This document shows positions 1 through 10,876 of a DNA stretch of 64,000 bases, piece after piece. Source of the DNA: Plectosphaerella cucumerina (lineage: Eukaryota; Ascomycota; Sordariomycetes; Glomerellales; Plectosphaerellaceae); NCBI GenBank assembly GCA_020746995.1, contig JAGPXD010000001.1:5332001-5396000 (forward strand), given 5' to 3'. Position 1 is the stretch's first letter. Every line of letters starts with the position of its first letter. The notes under the pieces were generated by a model. That model saw only the letters and a list, made by a program, of their open reading frames with translations. It had not been told where the DNA came from and did no database searches. The position numbers and the translations under genes are program-made.

Positions 1-1
1 T

Positions 2-1480
2 GGCCAGCCCAAGAAGGCCACCCGCAAGGCGAAACCGTACGTGCCCGCGTATCGGTCGGGTGCTTACGCCCTCGTCCTTGCCCTCGCCACTCTGGACGAG
101 CACGGCGCGGCCACCTTGACAAAGGCCGAGCTTATCGAGCTGGCCCAGGAGCACTGCGACGCCTCCTTCACAGCGCCGAGCGACCCAACAAAGTTCTACA
201 CGGCCTGGAATTCGATGAAGACCCTCGTCGACAAGGACTACGTAACTGAGAAGGGCCGGCCGCTGCGACGCTACGCCCTGACTGACGAAGGCTGGGAGGT
301 CGCCAAGAGAATCAGGCAGACAGCCTCGTCCGGCGCCGTCCCCACGGGCCTGCCTCCCTCAACCGCCGCTTCCGCTGGGCCCAGCGGTGTGCGACAGCAG
401 ACAGCACCGACGTCGCAATTCTTCGACCCATCCGCGGAGAGGGCGCGGTCAGAGTCTGTCGAGGCTGTCGAGCCCGACCCTAGACCGAGGTCCTCTTTCG
501 CCAATGTCGTGGCCGACGGCGCCGTCGTGACAGACGACTCGTCGCTGCCCTCCATCACCCCGATCCGCCTCGACCCTGGTACCTTCACCGTCCAGCTGCT
601 CCTCGACGTGCGCGAGGTCCGCGCAAAGACGGACCGCGACTACATGCAGCAGGAACTCGCAAAGAAGGGCGTCCAGCCCATCATGCGCTCCCTCGAGCTC
701 GGTGACGCCCAGTGGGTAGCCGTGCCCAACGACCCCTCAGCCCTCGCCCGTCTCGGCGCCGACGACGGCGCCACCGAGGTAGTCCTCGACTGGATCGTCG
801 AGCGCAAGCGCCTCGATGATCTCGTCAGCAGTATCAAAGACGGCCGCTTCCACGAGCAAAAGTTCCGCCTCGGCCGCTCCGGCGTCCGCAACGTAGTCTA
901 CATCATCGAGGATATCGCCCTCGATGCCGCCCATCTCGGCCGCTACGAGGAAGCAGTACAGTCCGCCATCGCCGCCACACAGGTAGTTAACGGCTACTTT
1001 GTCAAGAAGACGCTCAAAATGGACGATACCATCCGCTATCTCGCCCGCATGACCGCGACTCTCAAACGTCTCGTCGAGCCGAAACCCCTCTTCATCATCC
1101 CTACCCGTGCCATCACCGCAAAGAACTACCTCCCCCTCCTCCGCCACCTGCGCGCCCGAGAGCCCGGCCGCGCCTACCACATCACCTACCCTGCCTTTGC
1201 CTCGTTAGCCTCAAAGTCCGACATGATGACCCTCCGCGACGTTTTCCTCAAGATGCTCATGACCACCCGCGGCGTCACCGGCGAAAAGGCGCTCGAGATC
1301 CAAAAACACTGGCGCACCCCTCACGATTTTGTCAAGGCTTTCGAGGCATGTGGTCCGGGCGACGCTGGCCGCAAACGCAAACATGACATGGTCGCCAACG
1401 CTACGAGCGCCTTGGTTGGCCGGAAGAAGATCGCAAAGGCCGTCAGCCAGCGCATCGCCGAGGTCTGGGGTGACGCCTGA
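2..1480 (+). CDS. mus81: Crossover junction endonuclease MUS81, 3' part (5' truncated by window edge)
   Basis: Catalytic subunit of the Mus81-Eme1 structure-specific nuclease, which cuts 3' flaps, stalled forks and nicked Holliday junctions in the nucleus. The frame is open from base 2, so the GTG at 41 is not a start; 492 residues are visible and the N-terminal helix-hairpin-helix part lies outside the window. In order I see a winged-helix region (visible residues about 15-105), a Ser/Pro-rich linker, then the XPF/ERCC4-type nuclease with LLLDVREV, LELGD and the signature VERKRLDDL (bases about 797-823; the ERKx3D catalytic motif is intact), and a C-terminal (HhH)2 region ending at IAEVWGDA. 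No intron is needed in the visible part. It is convergent with the next gene. The family assignment is secure; the Eme1 partner is known from the family and is not visible here. Confidence 0.95.
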   Translation, partial: GQPKKATRKAKPYVPAYRSGAYALVLALATLDEHGAATLTKAELIELAQEHCDASFTAPSDPTKFYTAWNSMKTLVDKDYVTEKGRPLRRYALTDEGWEVAKRIRQTASSGAVPTGLPPSTAASAGPSGVRQQTAPTSQFFDPSAERARSESVEAVEPDPRPRSSFANVVADGAVVTDDSSLPSITPIRLDPGTFTVQLLLDVREVRAKTDRDYMQQELAKKGVQPIMRSLELGDAQWVAVPNDPSALARLGADDGATEVVLDWIVERKRLDDLVSSIKDGRFHEQKFRLGRSGVRNVVYIIEDIALDAAHLGRYEEAVQSAIAATQVVNGYFVKKTLKMDDTIRYLARMTATLKRLVEPKPLFIIPTRAITAKNYLPLLRHLRAREPGRAYHITYPAFASLASKSDMMTLRDVFLKMLMTTRGVTGEKALEIQKHWRTPHDFVKAFEACGPGDAGRKRKHDMVANATSALVGRKKIAKAVSQRIAEVWGDA

Positions 1481-2183
1481 GGAGAGAAGGCGCCTGTATC
1501 TGTATCTGTGTATAAGTCTATTTATAGCTCCGTCCTGTGCAACAGGACCCCGTGTCACGAAGCCTGTCCCGAGAGAGTGTGTGTTCAAGAATCTGTCATT
1601 ATGGTGCAGAGACGGCCATTATCCATCTCCGGTCGACAGTGACTACCTATACAAAAGGCCCGCGACCACCCGGTCCGCCAATGCTCTATGCCAAGTATCG
1701 GATACAGTACGATCCGTCGATCCGGTTCGTGTCTCCCCCGCCAGGATCAACCAGTTCGGCGGCGCAATGCCATCCGATCCGATCGCTCACCCGACTCGGA
1801 GCCAAGATCCCCCGGGTGACCATTACCGCGACATACCACAAGACATGATCCTGGCAGCGCGCGCGCTCACTTGCTGCCCCTTCCGAATCCTGAAACATCC
1901 AACGCCGCGATTTGATGCGGTGGAAATGCAGGTCCGATCCTGACCTTCATGCAAGAAGACGAGGAACACGGCTTCCACTTGGCCAGTGCTTACCCCTGAA
2001 TCTTGGATCGGACGAAAACAAAGGAGTCGCCGAAGGCGCTCGACTCCCCCGAAGACCAAAACGCCGTTGTTTAAAATCCCAATGCAGCCAGCGCCATGCA
2101 AATCCAAGAGGCCGTACTTTCGATCTTCGTGTCCTTCCCCTTCCTCTGCCGCTCCCGCTGCCGCGCAAACTCTCACTTCACCC
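1481..2183. other. Convergent intergenic region, 3' ends of mus81 and the coiled-coil gene
   Basis: About 700 bases between two converging stop codons. I see no coding exon, tRNA or repeat; it should hold the two 3' untranslated regions. Confidence 0.7.
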
Positions 2184-5100
2184 TTAGGCGTTGCTGAGCG
2201 TGCGGAAGCGATCTTCGAATGCCTTCACCTTCTCACCCTCGAGTTCCCGTTGGAGTCTCCTGGTCTCCCGAACGGCAGCCTCGCGCTCCTCCTGGAGGGT
2301 GAGGACTTCGATCTGCGCCTCGCTCATCCGTACGATGACGCTCTGCATCTCCGCTTCCGCCTCGCCGAGTGCTTGCTCCAATTCGGAAACTCTCGCTCGG
2401 AGCTTGTCGACCTGCACCTCATCTTCGATGGTCATCTTGGGGAGGCGGCGCGGTGACCGCGGCGACCGAGGGAACATGGGCGAGGGCAAGGGACTGAGAC
2501 CCTTGCTGGGGGAGAGGGAGCCCTTGGTGCGCGGCGACACAGGAGAGCGCCGGAGCTGCAGGTTCGTGGCGTCCTTCAACTCCCTCAACTGGTCGTCGTG
2601 GCGGGCGACACGCTCCTCTGAGGCGGCCTGGGCGGCCACGACCTGGTCTTCCAGAGTGCGGAGTCGACTCTGTAGACTGGCGATGCGTTCCACGTTGACC
2701 TTGCGGTCGGCATCGCCACGACCGACCGTGTCAGCTAGCCGTTGGCGGAGCGTGGCGTTGGCTGCCAACTGCTGTCGTACCTGAGTAGCGAGTTCCTCCA
2801 CCCGACGAGCAGAGTCTCGCAGCTCGTCGGCCAGGGCTCGCTCGGCGCCAACGTGCTGCGCTTCACTCTCAGCCAGCCCGTCCGCCTGCGTCTTGTAAGC
2901 GGCAGCTTCCTGGAGCGCGGCGTCGCGCTCAAACACCGCGGAAGCCAGCGACTGCTCGAGCTTCTGTACAGCGAGTTGCGTCATCTCGTCGGAGAACTGG
3001 GTGGCGCCACTCGCTTGGAGGGCCTTGATCTTGTCCAAAGCTTCTTGGTAGGCAGCCTGCAGGTCCTTGAATGATGAGGCCAGGCCTTCCGAGGTCACGG
3101 GTGACGAGTCCTTGGAGCTGTCAGAGCTGGCACGCGCCATTGATGGCGGGATCAGGATGTCCTTCTCCTTGAGCAGGGCACGCAAAGAGGCGATTTCCTC
3201 CTCCGCCCGGTCGAGGTCCATCTTAAGACCCGCCAGGCCCTTCTCCGCTTGCCACTTGTGTTCAATGGCCTCTTCGGCGCGTCGCCTCAAGACCTTGATT
3301 TCGTTCCGCAGGTTGCCAATGTCCTTGTCGAAGCCGGCCTTGCCAGGCGAGAGGGTCATGAGGCGTTCTCTCTCCAGCTCGAGGATCTTGATCTTTTTCT
3401 CGTTTTCTCGGTTCTGGAACTCTTGCCTCTCGAGCAGGTTCCTGAGCGCGTTGTGGAGGGCATCCCTTTGTGCCTCGACATCCTTCAGACGCTCTGCCAG
3501 GGCCTCGCGGGACTCGACAGCGCCCTTGACGGTGTTCGACCTAGAAAGCCCGTTCGGAGGACCGTTAAGCCCGTTGGGAGCCCTCTGGAGCTTGAAACCC
3601 GCAGTCACGGAGTTGGATCTCGAGAGGGCTGGGGATGACCGAGATGGGGGCTCCTCGCTGGGCTGCTTGGTGGTGCGAAGGTTCAGGTTTTCCGTCTTGA
3701 GGTTTCGTAGCTCCTGCTGCATCTTGGACGACTCGTACGTGAGGTTCGCATACTCGGAAGCTTCGGCCTCGAGTCCTTCGACGCGAGCCTTGAGTTGGGG
3801 GACAACTTCGTCGCGGAGATTGTCGCGCTCGTTGGAGGCGTCCTCAAGCTCGCTCCGTATGGCCGAGAGCAGGTCTTCAAAATTATTCTTGACCATCTTC
3901 TCCTCCGACAGTCTTCGGCGCAGATCTTCGCACGTCTTTTCGAGCTCCCTGACGCGGCCGCTGGCGTCAACGCTGTTCATCTGTGCCAGGTCAATCTGAG
4001 ATGCCCTTTCCGACAACTCCCTGATCTGTTGGTCGAGGTCCCTGCGCTTCTCCCGCTCCTCCTGGACCTTATTGGTAAGCTCCAGGCGGAGGGAGGCCTT
4101 GTCCTGCTCGGCCCTGCGCTGGATTTTCTCGACCTCTTCCTTGTTCTGGTCATAGTCGCTGAACTTTGTCGAGCTCACTCCCGAGTCGGAGAAGTAGTCG
4201 CTCGTCCGCTTGCCGGGAGCTTGCGGGTTGGCGATTTCCGACTGGAGCCTGTCGACGAGGTCCTCCAGGTCCATCTCTCGCCGGATGGACGCGGCCAGTT
4301 CGGCCCCAATGGCCTTTAACTCGTCCTCCATTTCTTGTATTTGTGCCGGTGGGGACGGAGTGGATGCCGGCGGTGGTGTGAGCAGATTTGTTTCGAGATA
4401 TCCGAGGGGGTTGGTGAATGATGCATTTGTCTTTGAGCCCTTTCTTGATAGGAACGAAGAGCCCGTCGCGTCATCTGTCGAGCCCGGTTTGCTGGCCAAG
4501 GGAGAGGGCAGCGAGGAGAACTCTGTGGTGGAGGGCGAGGGAGAGATGGCCCAGCCGAAGAATGTGCCGAACTTGGAGGAGCCAGGCGACCTGGGTAGGG
4601 GCTTGTTGATTTCTGGGGTTCTGCCGTATTCGAGGATGGTTGTCGCGGGCGTGGATATGTCGCTGGGGTTTTCTACGCGTTCTAAGCTGAGGTGTGGTGG
4701 TGTTGGTTTCGGGGCGACGATGGACATGGTAGAACTACCATTAGACCCGCGACTGTATGCTGACTCGGAAGCGTCGTCCGAACCGTGGTCTCCGGCGGAG
4801 GTGGCCCGTCGCGCCTGAAGGGAGGGTCGTGCCAGGATGACGTCTACGCTGGACGGCAGGAGGTCCGTCTGTGACAAGTCGGCGATGGTCGTGGTTTTGG
4901 GTGGAGCAGGGATGGTGCTGGTGGTGTTTCGTAGCGGAATGCGAGCCGACGCGTCGTCGAGGGGATCTCGTGGTGGTGGTCTGGCCGGGGGACGGAGTCA
5001 GCGTGTACTTTTTGAGACATGGACCACCCTCGCGGACACACAAAGGAGCTTTGCGGTCTGAGCTGAAAGGGGGCCAGGACATCAGACGAAATGTTTCCGG

Positions 5101-5833
5101 AGACTCTTGGTACGTACGGCTGGGTCTGAAGAGGCGTGGGAAGCAGCGCAAACGGCTCTTCCTCAATGTCACTGTCGCGTACACGACGGCCTGGGCCGAG
5201 GTGTTCGTAGAGGGTCGGACTGTCGATGGAGCAGGTCCGCGAGAAGCGCGTCTCGGGCTTCGGAAAGTCCCTCGACGAGTAGATGCTGCTGGTGGGAGAG
5301 ACGTGCGAGCCCTGAGAGAAGCGGATGGCCAACGGCGAGGCGGTGGACGAGAGCGGTTTCCTTCTGATGGCGTGGAGGTGGGCTGGAAGGGCAGCAGGGT
5401 CGGTGATGGTCGCCGTCAGGTTCTTGTGTGCTGTGCTGGTAGCGACTGCATCCAATGTTTGCGACCGAGCGTGGCCAGGAGAGGGTTGTCTGGAAGGGAC
5501 GACTTTGGACTCTGACTGGGAGTAGGCGTGGTAGACGGGGGGCTGCTGCTGCTGCTGGTACTGGATGAGGTGCTGGGTCTGGTGCTGGAGGGACGAGTCT
5601 CTGCGCGGGGGCCAGTACTCGGCGGTCTGGTGGTGCTGGTGGTGGTGCTGCTGCTTCCGGTTGACGGGTGAAGATGAATCGTTGGGCGTCTCAGAGTAGG
5701 CTCCGTAATCCCCATAAGAGTAGGCGTAGCCCTCGAACAGATCCAGGCTCTCGACGCTGTCACGAGCGACCGACGGTTCAGCGCGACTCGGGCTCGAGGG
5801 GCCGTGCCGGGGTTGTTCGACGAGGGCGTCCAT
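2184..5833 (-). CDS. Large coiled-coil protein of unknown function, 1170 aa, two exons
   Basis: Model: complement(join(2184..4980, 5118..5833)). The 137-nt intron has donor GTACGT, branch CTGAC and acceptor CCAG, and joins at phase 2 to give an uninterrupted 1170-residue protein. The start is the ATG at 5833. Residues 1 to about 450 are low complexity (Ser, Pro, Gln and His-rich; a His/Gln tract near residues 55-75). From about 452 to nearly the C terminus, heptad-like Leu/Glu/Arg/Lys segments indicate a long, broken coiled coil, with Ser/Pro-rich interruptions such as the RRSPVSPRTKGS region. A Ser/Asp motif, TSDYFSDSGVSS, lies just after the first coil segment. There is no signal peptide, membrane segment or enzymatic domain. 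It resembles the many fungal proteins loosely annotated as M-protein-like. A cytoskeletal, polarity or scaffold role is only inference. Confidence 0.85.
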
Positions 5834-8800
5834 TGCTAATAAGACGCGGCGGTGGGAGCGAGATGATCTCGAGGCTGCGTGACGGTCCCTTTCAAGGGGT
5901 GCTTATCTCGCGCGACCCAGACTCGACAGAACGGGAAGAGGACAATTTGCGGCCATGGCCCATTGGAGAGCCGGAAAGGAATAGAAGTGCTGGTGAGCCG
6001 CGGAATAGGGTGGGATCGCAAGCGGCGAACGGACAAAAAAGGGGGGGCCAAGGACGCACGACCCCTGACCAGCCCCCCCTTGAGAACCGATGGACTGTCG
6101 CTGGGCGTTGGTGGGCGCTGCTGGGCGCCGCTGGGGATGCAAGCCTCCAGCCAGTGACGGGCGCGCATGGCGTCGTGGTCCTTGCAGAGGGGGAAAACAT
6201 GGGCGAATGGGAGGCGCAGGTGAGGGGCCAGTACCTTGCGTTAGCGCGAGTTGGCGGCGCCAGGGACGTGGAGGGATGAGGGCAGGGGCAGCCAGGGGAC
6301 CTGCCAACCTGGGGAGAAAGGGGACGGGAAGGGGCGATGGGCGATCGAGGGAGCTTCCTTCCTTCCCGTCTCTGTCTCCTCTCAAAATTCAGGTCCAGTC
6401 CGACATGGAACTTCCATCGAGGCAGGTGCTAGTGTGTTGCACTGGTCCAGCACTTGCTTTCCAGCTCCCGCTGAATACATCCATCCAATGATCCTTCTTC
6501 CGTCTTCAACTGAACCCGTCCGCTCCCTTCTTCCATCCACCGCTTCTATGGCTGTACCACGAATAATCCGAGTCAACAGTGCCATCAGATTCAGTGGCTG
6601 CCTCTGGCAATACTTCATCACACGTGCATGCATAATTGTCTCTCACCTCCCTTCGGCAAGCTATCGACGAGTATGGACACCTGGCGAGCCGAAATCCGTC
6701 GCCGTCCGTCATCCTGCCGCCCGCTTTCTTATTCTTCAGACCGGCAAGCAGACACCAGACAGACGGCACTGCACAGACTCAAGGTCGGTACTTGGTTTGT
6801 ATCAGGGAGATGTATCTGGCGATCATCGAACCACACTTGAACTCGACATGACCCTCCCTGGCCCTCCAATATTCGTAGGGCGACGGTCAGCCATGCACAC
6901 AACTACTTGCCACGCGCTCCCACGGCTGAAATCTTCTTACTGTATGGTGCCGTACGCGCCAGGCAGACGGTTTTGTGGCTTTCCCCCTGACGCCTGCTGA
7001 CGCCCGCTGACCAGGAAAAAAAACGGGAAACGGCGTTGAAGGTTTCCCCGGCGGAGCGGGGCGCCATGGACACCCCTCCACGACCCCTTTCGCGTTTCTC
7101 GCACGATTCCGAAGCCGAGCGAACCACGGCCATTCAACGACAGGCACTTCGCGCCTCGGTCCCAAGCGCCCGCCGAGTCGTCGAGGACCACCGCTAAAGA
7201 AGCAAGGCGTGGCCCCTAGTTGAAGAAACCAAACGAACCGGACAGAGACGGACCAGCCCTGCGGCCGTCTCTTTTCTTTCTGACCCTCACCCTTGGTTGC
7301 AGCGTTTGACAGCGCCTCAAATGCACCGCAGGGTGTTTGTGCGCAAGGGGGAAACGCAATGACCAGCTTGCTCTCCCCATCGCCCTCACTTCGTCCTCGA
7401 TCGAAGCTGAAGTTCGACTCTCCGTGCTGCTCCTCCCGGTGTGGCCAGGCCCCTGAGGACCATGAGCCCACGTCGCCCTTGATATCGACACGCATTATTG
7501 GCCAGCCACCTCTTTGAACGGAGCGGCCTGGAGTAGGCGCACGAGGCTGGTCATCACTCGAGCTGACTGATCGGGTCTAGTGCCCCTCGACCGAGATTCC
7601 GCCATCCCTGACCTTGTCTTTTTTCACAAGTCAGGCTGTCGCCGAATCCAGAGCCCCCTGCGTCATGCATCTCAACTTCTCAAGTTCCCTCAAGAGGGCG
7701 TTCACATGCAAAGTCGGCATCTCTTTTGTCCGCTGGCTCGGTGAAATCCAACTCTCAGGTTCGGTGGCTATTTCGCCGAGACTCACACACCGAGCCAACG
7801 GCCCGACTTGGCCATGCCTCCCGTAGCCTATTCCACACGTTGTAGGGCACTGCTAGTCAAGCAGAGGCGGGCGGGTCCCGTTCTTCGGCAGCGCGACGAG
7901 CCGAATCGATAGGTTGACCGACCACACGCACACACTTCAAGGTTCTGGGGCTCAAGCTTCGAGATCGCGATTACTCACGACCCTCCGGGGCGGCGCAACA
8001 GCGCCCTGTGTGTTCCTTCCCCGCCATCGTGGGACTCGCTTCACTTCTCCTTTTTGGGCTTTTCCGTACTCCGCTATTCCTCGAAGGCGGTTGGTTTCCG
8101 GTTCTCTTCCTTGACGAGTTGACATTGAGACTGGGCTGATGCCCAGGGCAAGCAGCAGCTGCAAGGCCGTTGCTTGCCGAAGCTTATCTGATCCAGATCT
8201 AAATCGGGAGCTACAGCGACGCAGGCTCTCTGCACAGCGAACCACACATACAATTGCTTTCCTCGCCCAGGCACGACAACTTCGTAATCGTATTGCGCCG
8301 CGGACAAGGACATCAGTCCACCACCACCACCGACAAACGTTTCTCTGTCACTGACAGGCCGCTCGAGAGAATGAGGCCACCCGGGCGCTCCCTGCCATGA
8401 GGCCACTCCCGTTGAACTGTAGCGGAGGCGAGGGGATGTGACCCTCTAGCTGCACGACCGCATATCCGGGCCGCTTTCACCATTTACTGGGTCTCAAGTC
8501 TCCGGCGACTAGGACGATTCCTTGTTAGTCCACTAGGATATGCCGACAAAACTTTCCGCCCTGGTGAATGATTTGCCGCATCCAAAAATAGAGCGACTAA
8601 CGAAAAGTGGCAGGAGAGTTATCCGCATGGCAGTCGGAACTCTGGGGCGATGGGGGGAACCGCATGCACCTCATCTTGGTGCCTCGAAGAGAGGCCGAGA
8701 TGACCTCGACACGTGGACGCGGGAGGCGTGCGGAGGAGCTCCCAGAAGCCACTATTTAGGCTGCCAGCCTCTTCGGGACGACGCCCCTGCCTAGGACCCG

Positions 8801-10366
8801 GAATCCGACCCCGGCTATGATGGAGCTCTCCGGCCCGGATTCGGGTCGCGATGCCCTCGGGGACGACAGGCCATCTCCGACGCCCGTCGATGGTACCCGA
8901 CTCTCGGCGGCGCGCCTGCCGCTTAACCACGAAAGAGTCTTGGCCACGACAAGTAGTCGGAGTCGGCCATGGACAAAGAGTCCAGGGGAGCTGCCACCGC
9001 TGCAGCGGCTCCTGTTCCCCTCAAAAGACTTCCAGGTTTAAGCGGATACGAGCCATGTACGCTGCAGCGCTATTGATTTCCATTCTTGGATCCAGGACCA
9101 TCCGGGATGAACAGTTCCAAGAGTGGCATCATCAAGGCAGGAGGGATGTCAAGAGGCACGATGATGTCGCTCTCGATGCCAGTGCGGCATGGCTGTTGCT
9201 TTCCCCATTGTCGGGTCATCAGATAAGCAACACCCCCACACCAGCCACTCGGAGGCGCGTGCGGCGCCTGGGTGACCAACGGGTGATTAAGTGCGGCGGA
9301 GGATTTTCGAAGCTTCCACGACGCCACGGGCTGGGCATCTGTTCGGTCGGGCTGTTACGGGGCAGACGCCCGCCGGCAGCCACGATCTACGGCGGTGAGC
9401 TTAACACGACAGTCGGGTCATCGTTCGGAGACGCATCATGTCGGCAAGCGTCGACGAGGCGGCCCGAGTATGCCAGCGGGCACGAGCAGCATTGAACGAA
9501 GTGGCGGCGCATGCGTGCGTGCGTTGCATGTAAGGCTGAGAGAGGGGTCGCCCCAACCAAAGTTCGGTTTTGCCCCGTCCTTTCGCGGTCCCTCCCTTCT
9601 TCCTCCCCGGCTCTGGAGACGAGGACGACGTCAGCGACAAGGACGAAGACGATAGACAGACTTACTGGCTCCATCCCAAGGACCAGCAGCGGACACTCCG
9701 AAGATGGAGGGGACTAACCGGGCTGTCAAGTGAGTAGTATATGGCGCGTGTGGGCAAACGGGCACTACCTCCTGGACAGGCGGGCTAACGTCTGCATGGC
9801 ACAGGTGGAAAATTACCAGATTCGGATGACAGTGTCAAGTCGAATGAGGCACACTGCTTGGACCCTGGGGGGCACGCAACGAATGCCAGGCCAGCAAGAC
9901 CACGCCCCTCCGACTCTCAAAGGCCGAGGACGGCTGCATTCCAAATACTCAAAAGCTGGCCCCGTCCACATGGTCCGACTCGAGCATTTGACATCAGCAA
10001 GTGATTAGGCGCTACTTACGAGTACTATCCTTGGGGCGTCCCGGTAGCCTGGTTATTCAGCCTGACAAAGACCCGCTCCGGTCAGAACGCGGCCTGTGTC
10101 GATTTTGGGTAGGGGAGTGGTAAGGTAGCCACTAAGCAAGCGAGCGGCGCGCCAGAAATCATCAGTCAACCCCCATCGTGGTTCTCGTCGTCGACCCACG
10201 ACGCACAGGAGACAAGTTCCGCTCTCACCGTTCTCCCCGGTGGGCGCCACCAAGGAGATCGAAGCTTGGGGAAGCTTACCCACCAGATCCTTGAATCACA
10301 CTCTGTCAAAGCCGACTTCTCTGGGATTCCTGACGTTCGAAGGCCTGACTCGTCCAGGGGGTGCTC
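5834..10366. other. 4.5-kb non-coding stretch between two divergent genes
   Basis: This holds the upstream regions of the coiled-coil gene (-) and of the Zn2Cys6 gene (+). The open frames here (up to about 250 codons) have unconvincing composition, no recognizable domain and no splice-supported partner. I see no tRNA and no transposon. It is GC-rich without long AT-rich tracts, so there is no obvious footprint of repeat-induced mutation. Confidence 0.6.
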
Positions 10367-10372
10367 TATAAA
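10367..10372 (+). promoter_or_regulatory. Probable TATA box of the Zn2Cys6 gene at 10877
   Basis: TATAAA follows GCTC and precedes GGGG. No ATG occurs between this site and 10877, as expected for a leader of roughly 480 nt, and the ATG at 10361 lies upstream of it. It therefore also helps decide the translation start. Inferred from sequence only. Confidence 0.5.
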
Positions 10373-10876
10373 GGGGAAGGAGTACACGAGATCGGCCCGC
10401 CCTCGCTCACCCGAGCGACCAGCCCGCTGCTACTGCATAAAGTCACCTGGAGAGAAGGCCGTGAGTCGATCTCGCTCATACGAACAAACGGGCGTCGCCT
10501 CTGTACATCATTGCTCGAGACGAACCCCTTGGGCTGCGGAGTTCCGCTGAGGAGAAGCAAAAAACCACCTGTCTGCGCACTCGAAATCCCCTTGCCGAAC
10601 CCAAAAACCCGCGGCGCCAGCTTTCAGTTCCTCCAGTCGGTCAGACAAGACTCGAGGCACATCGACAACATCTCGAAACAGCCACCTCCGCCGTCAGACC
10701 GGAGCCCGCGCACGCGCCCAACTGCCACTGCACATCCTCAAGAGGGACCAACCACCCACTCATCGACACGACCCATTGGCTGCCCGTCACAAAGTCCCGG
10801 GCGCCCTGTGGACTCTGCTACGGACGTACGCTATCAACCTTACTACCTCGCCGGCCGGACGACCCCAACGCGGCAC

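Noticed and set aside
3067..3999. 310-codon plus-strand frame
   Set aside because: Antisense to the coiled-coil exon; Ser/Arg/Leu composition produced by reading Glu/Leu/Arg codons backwards.
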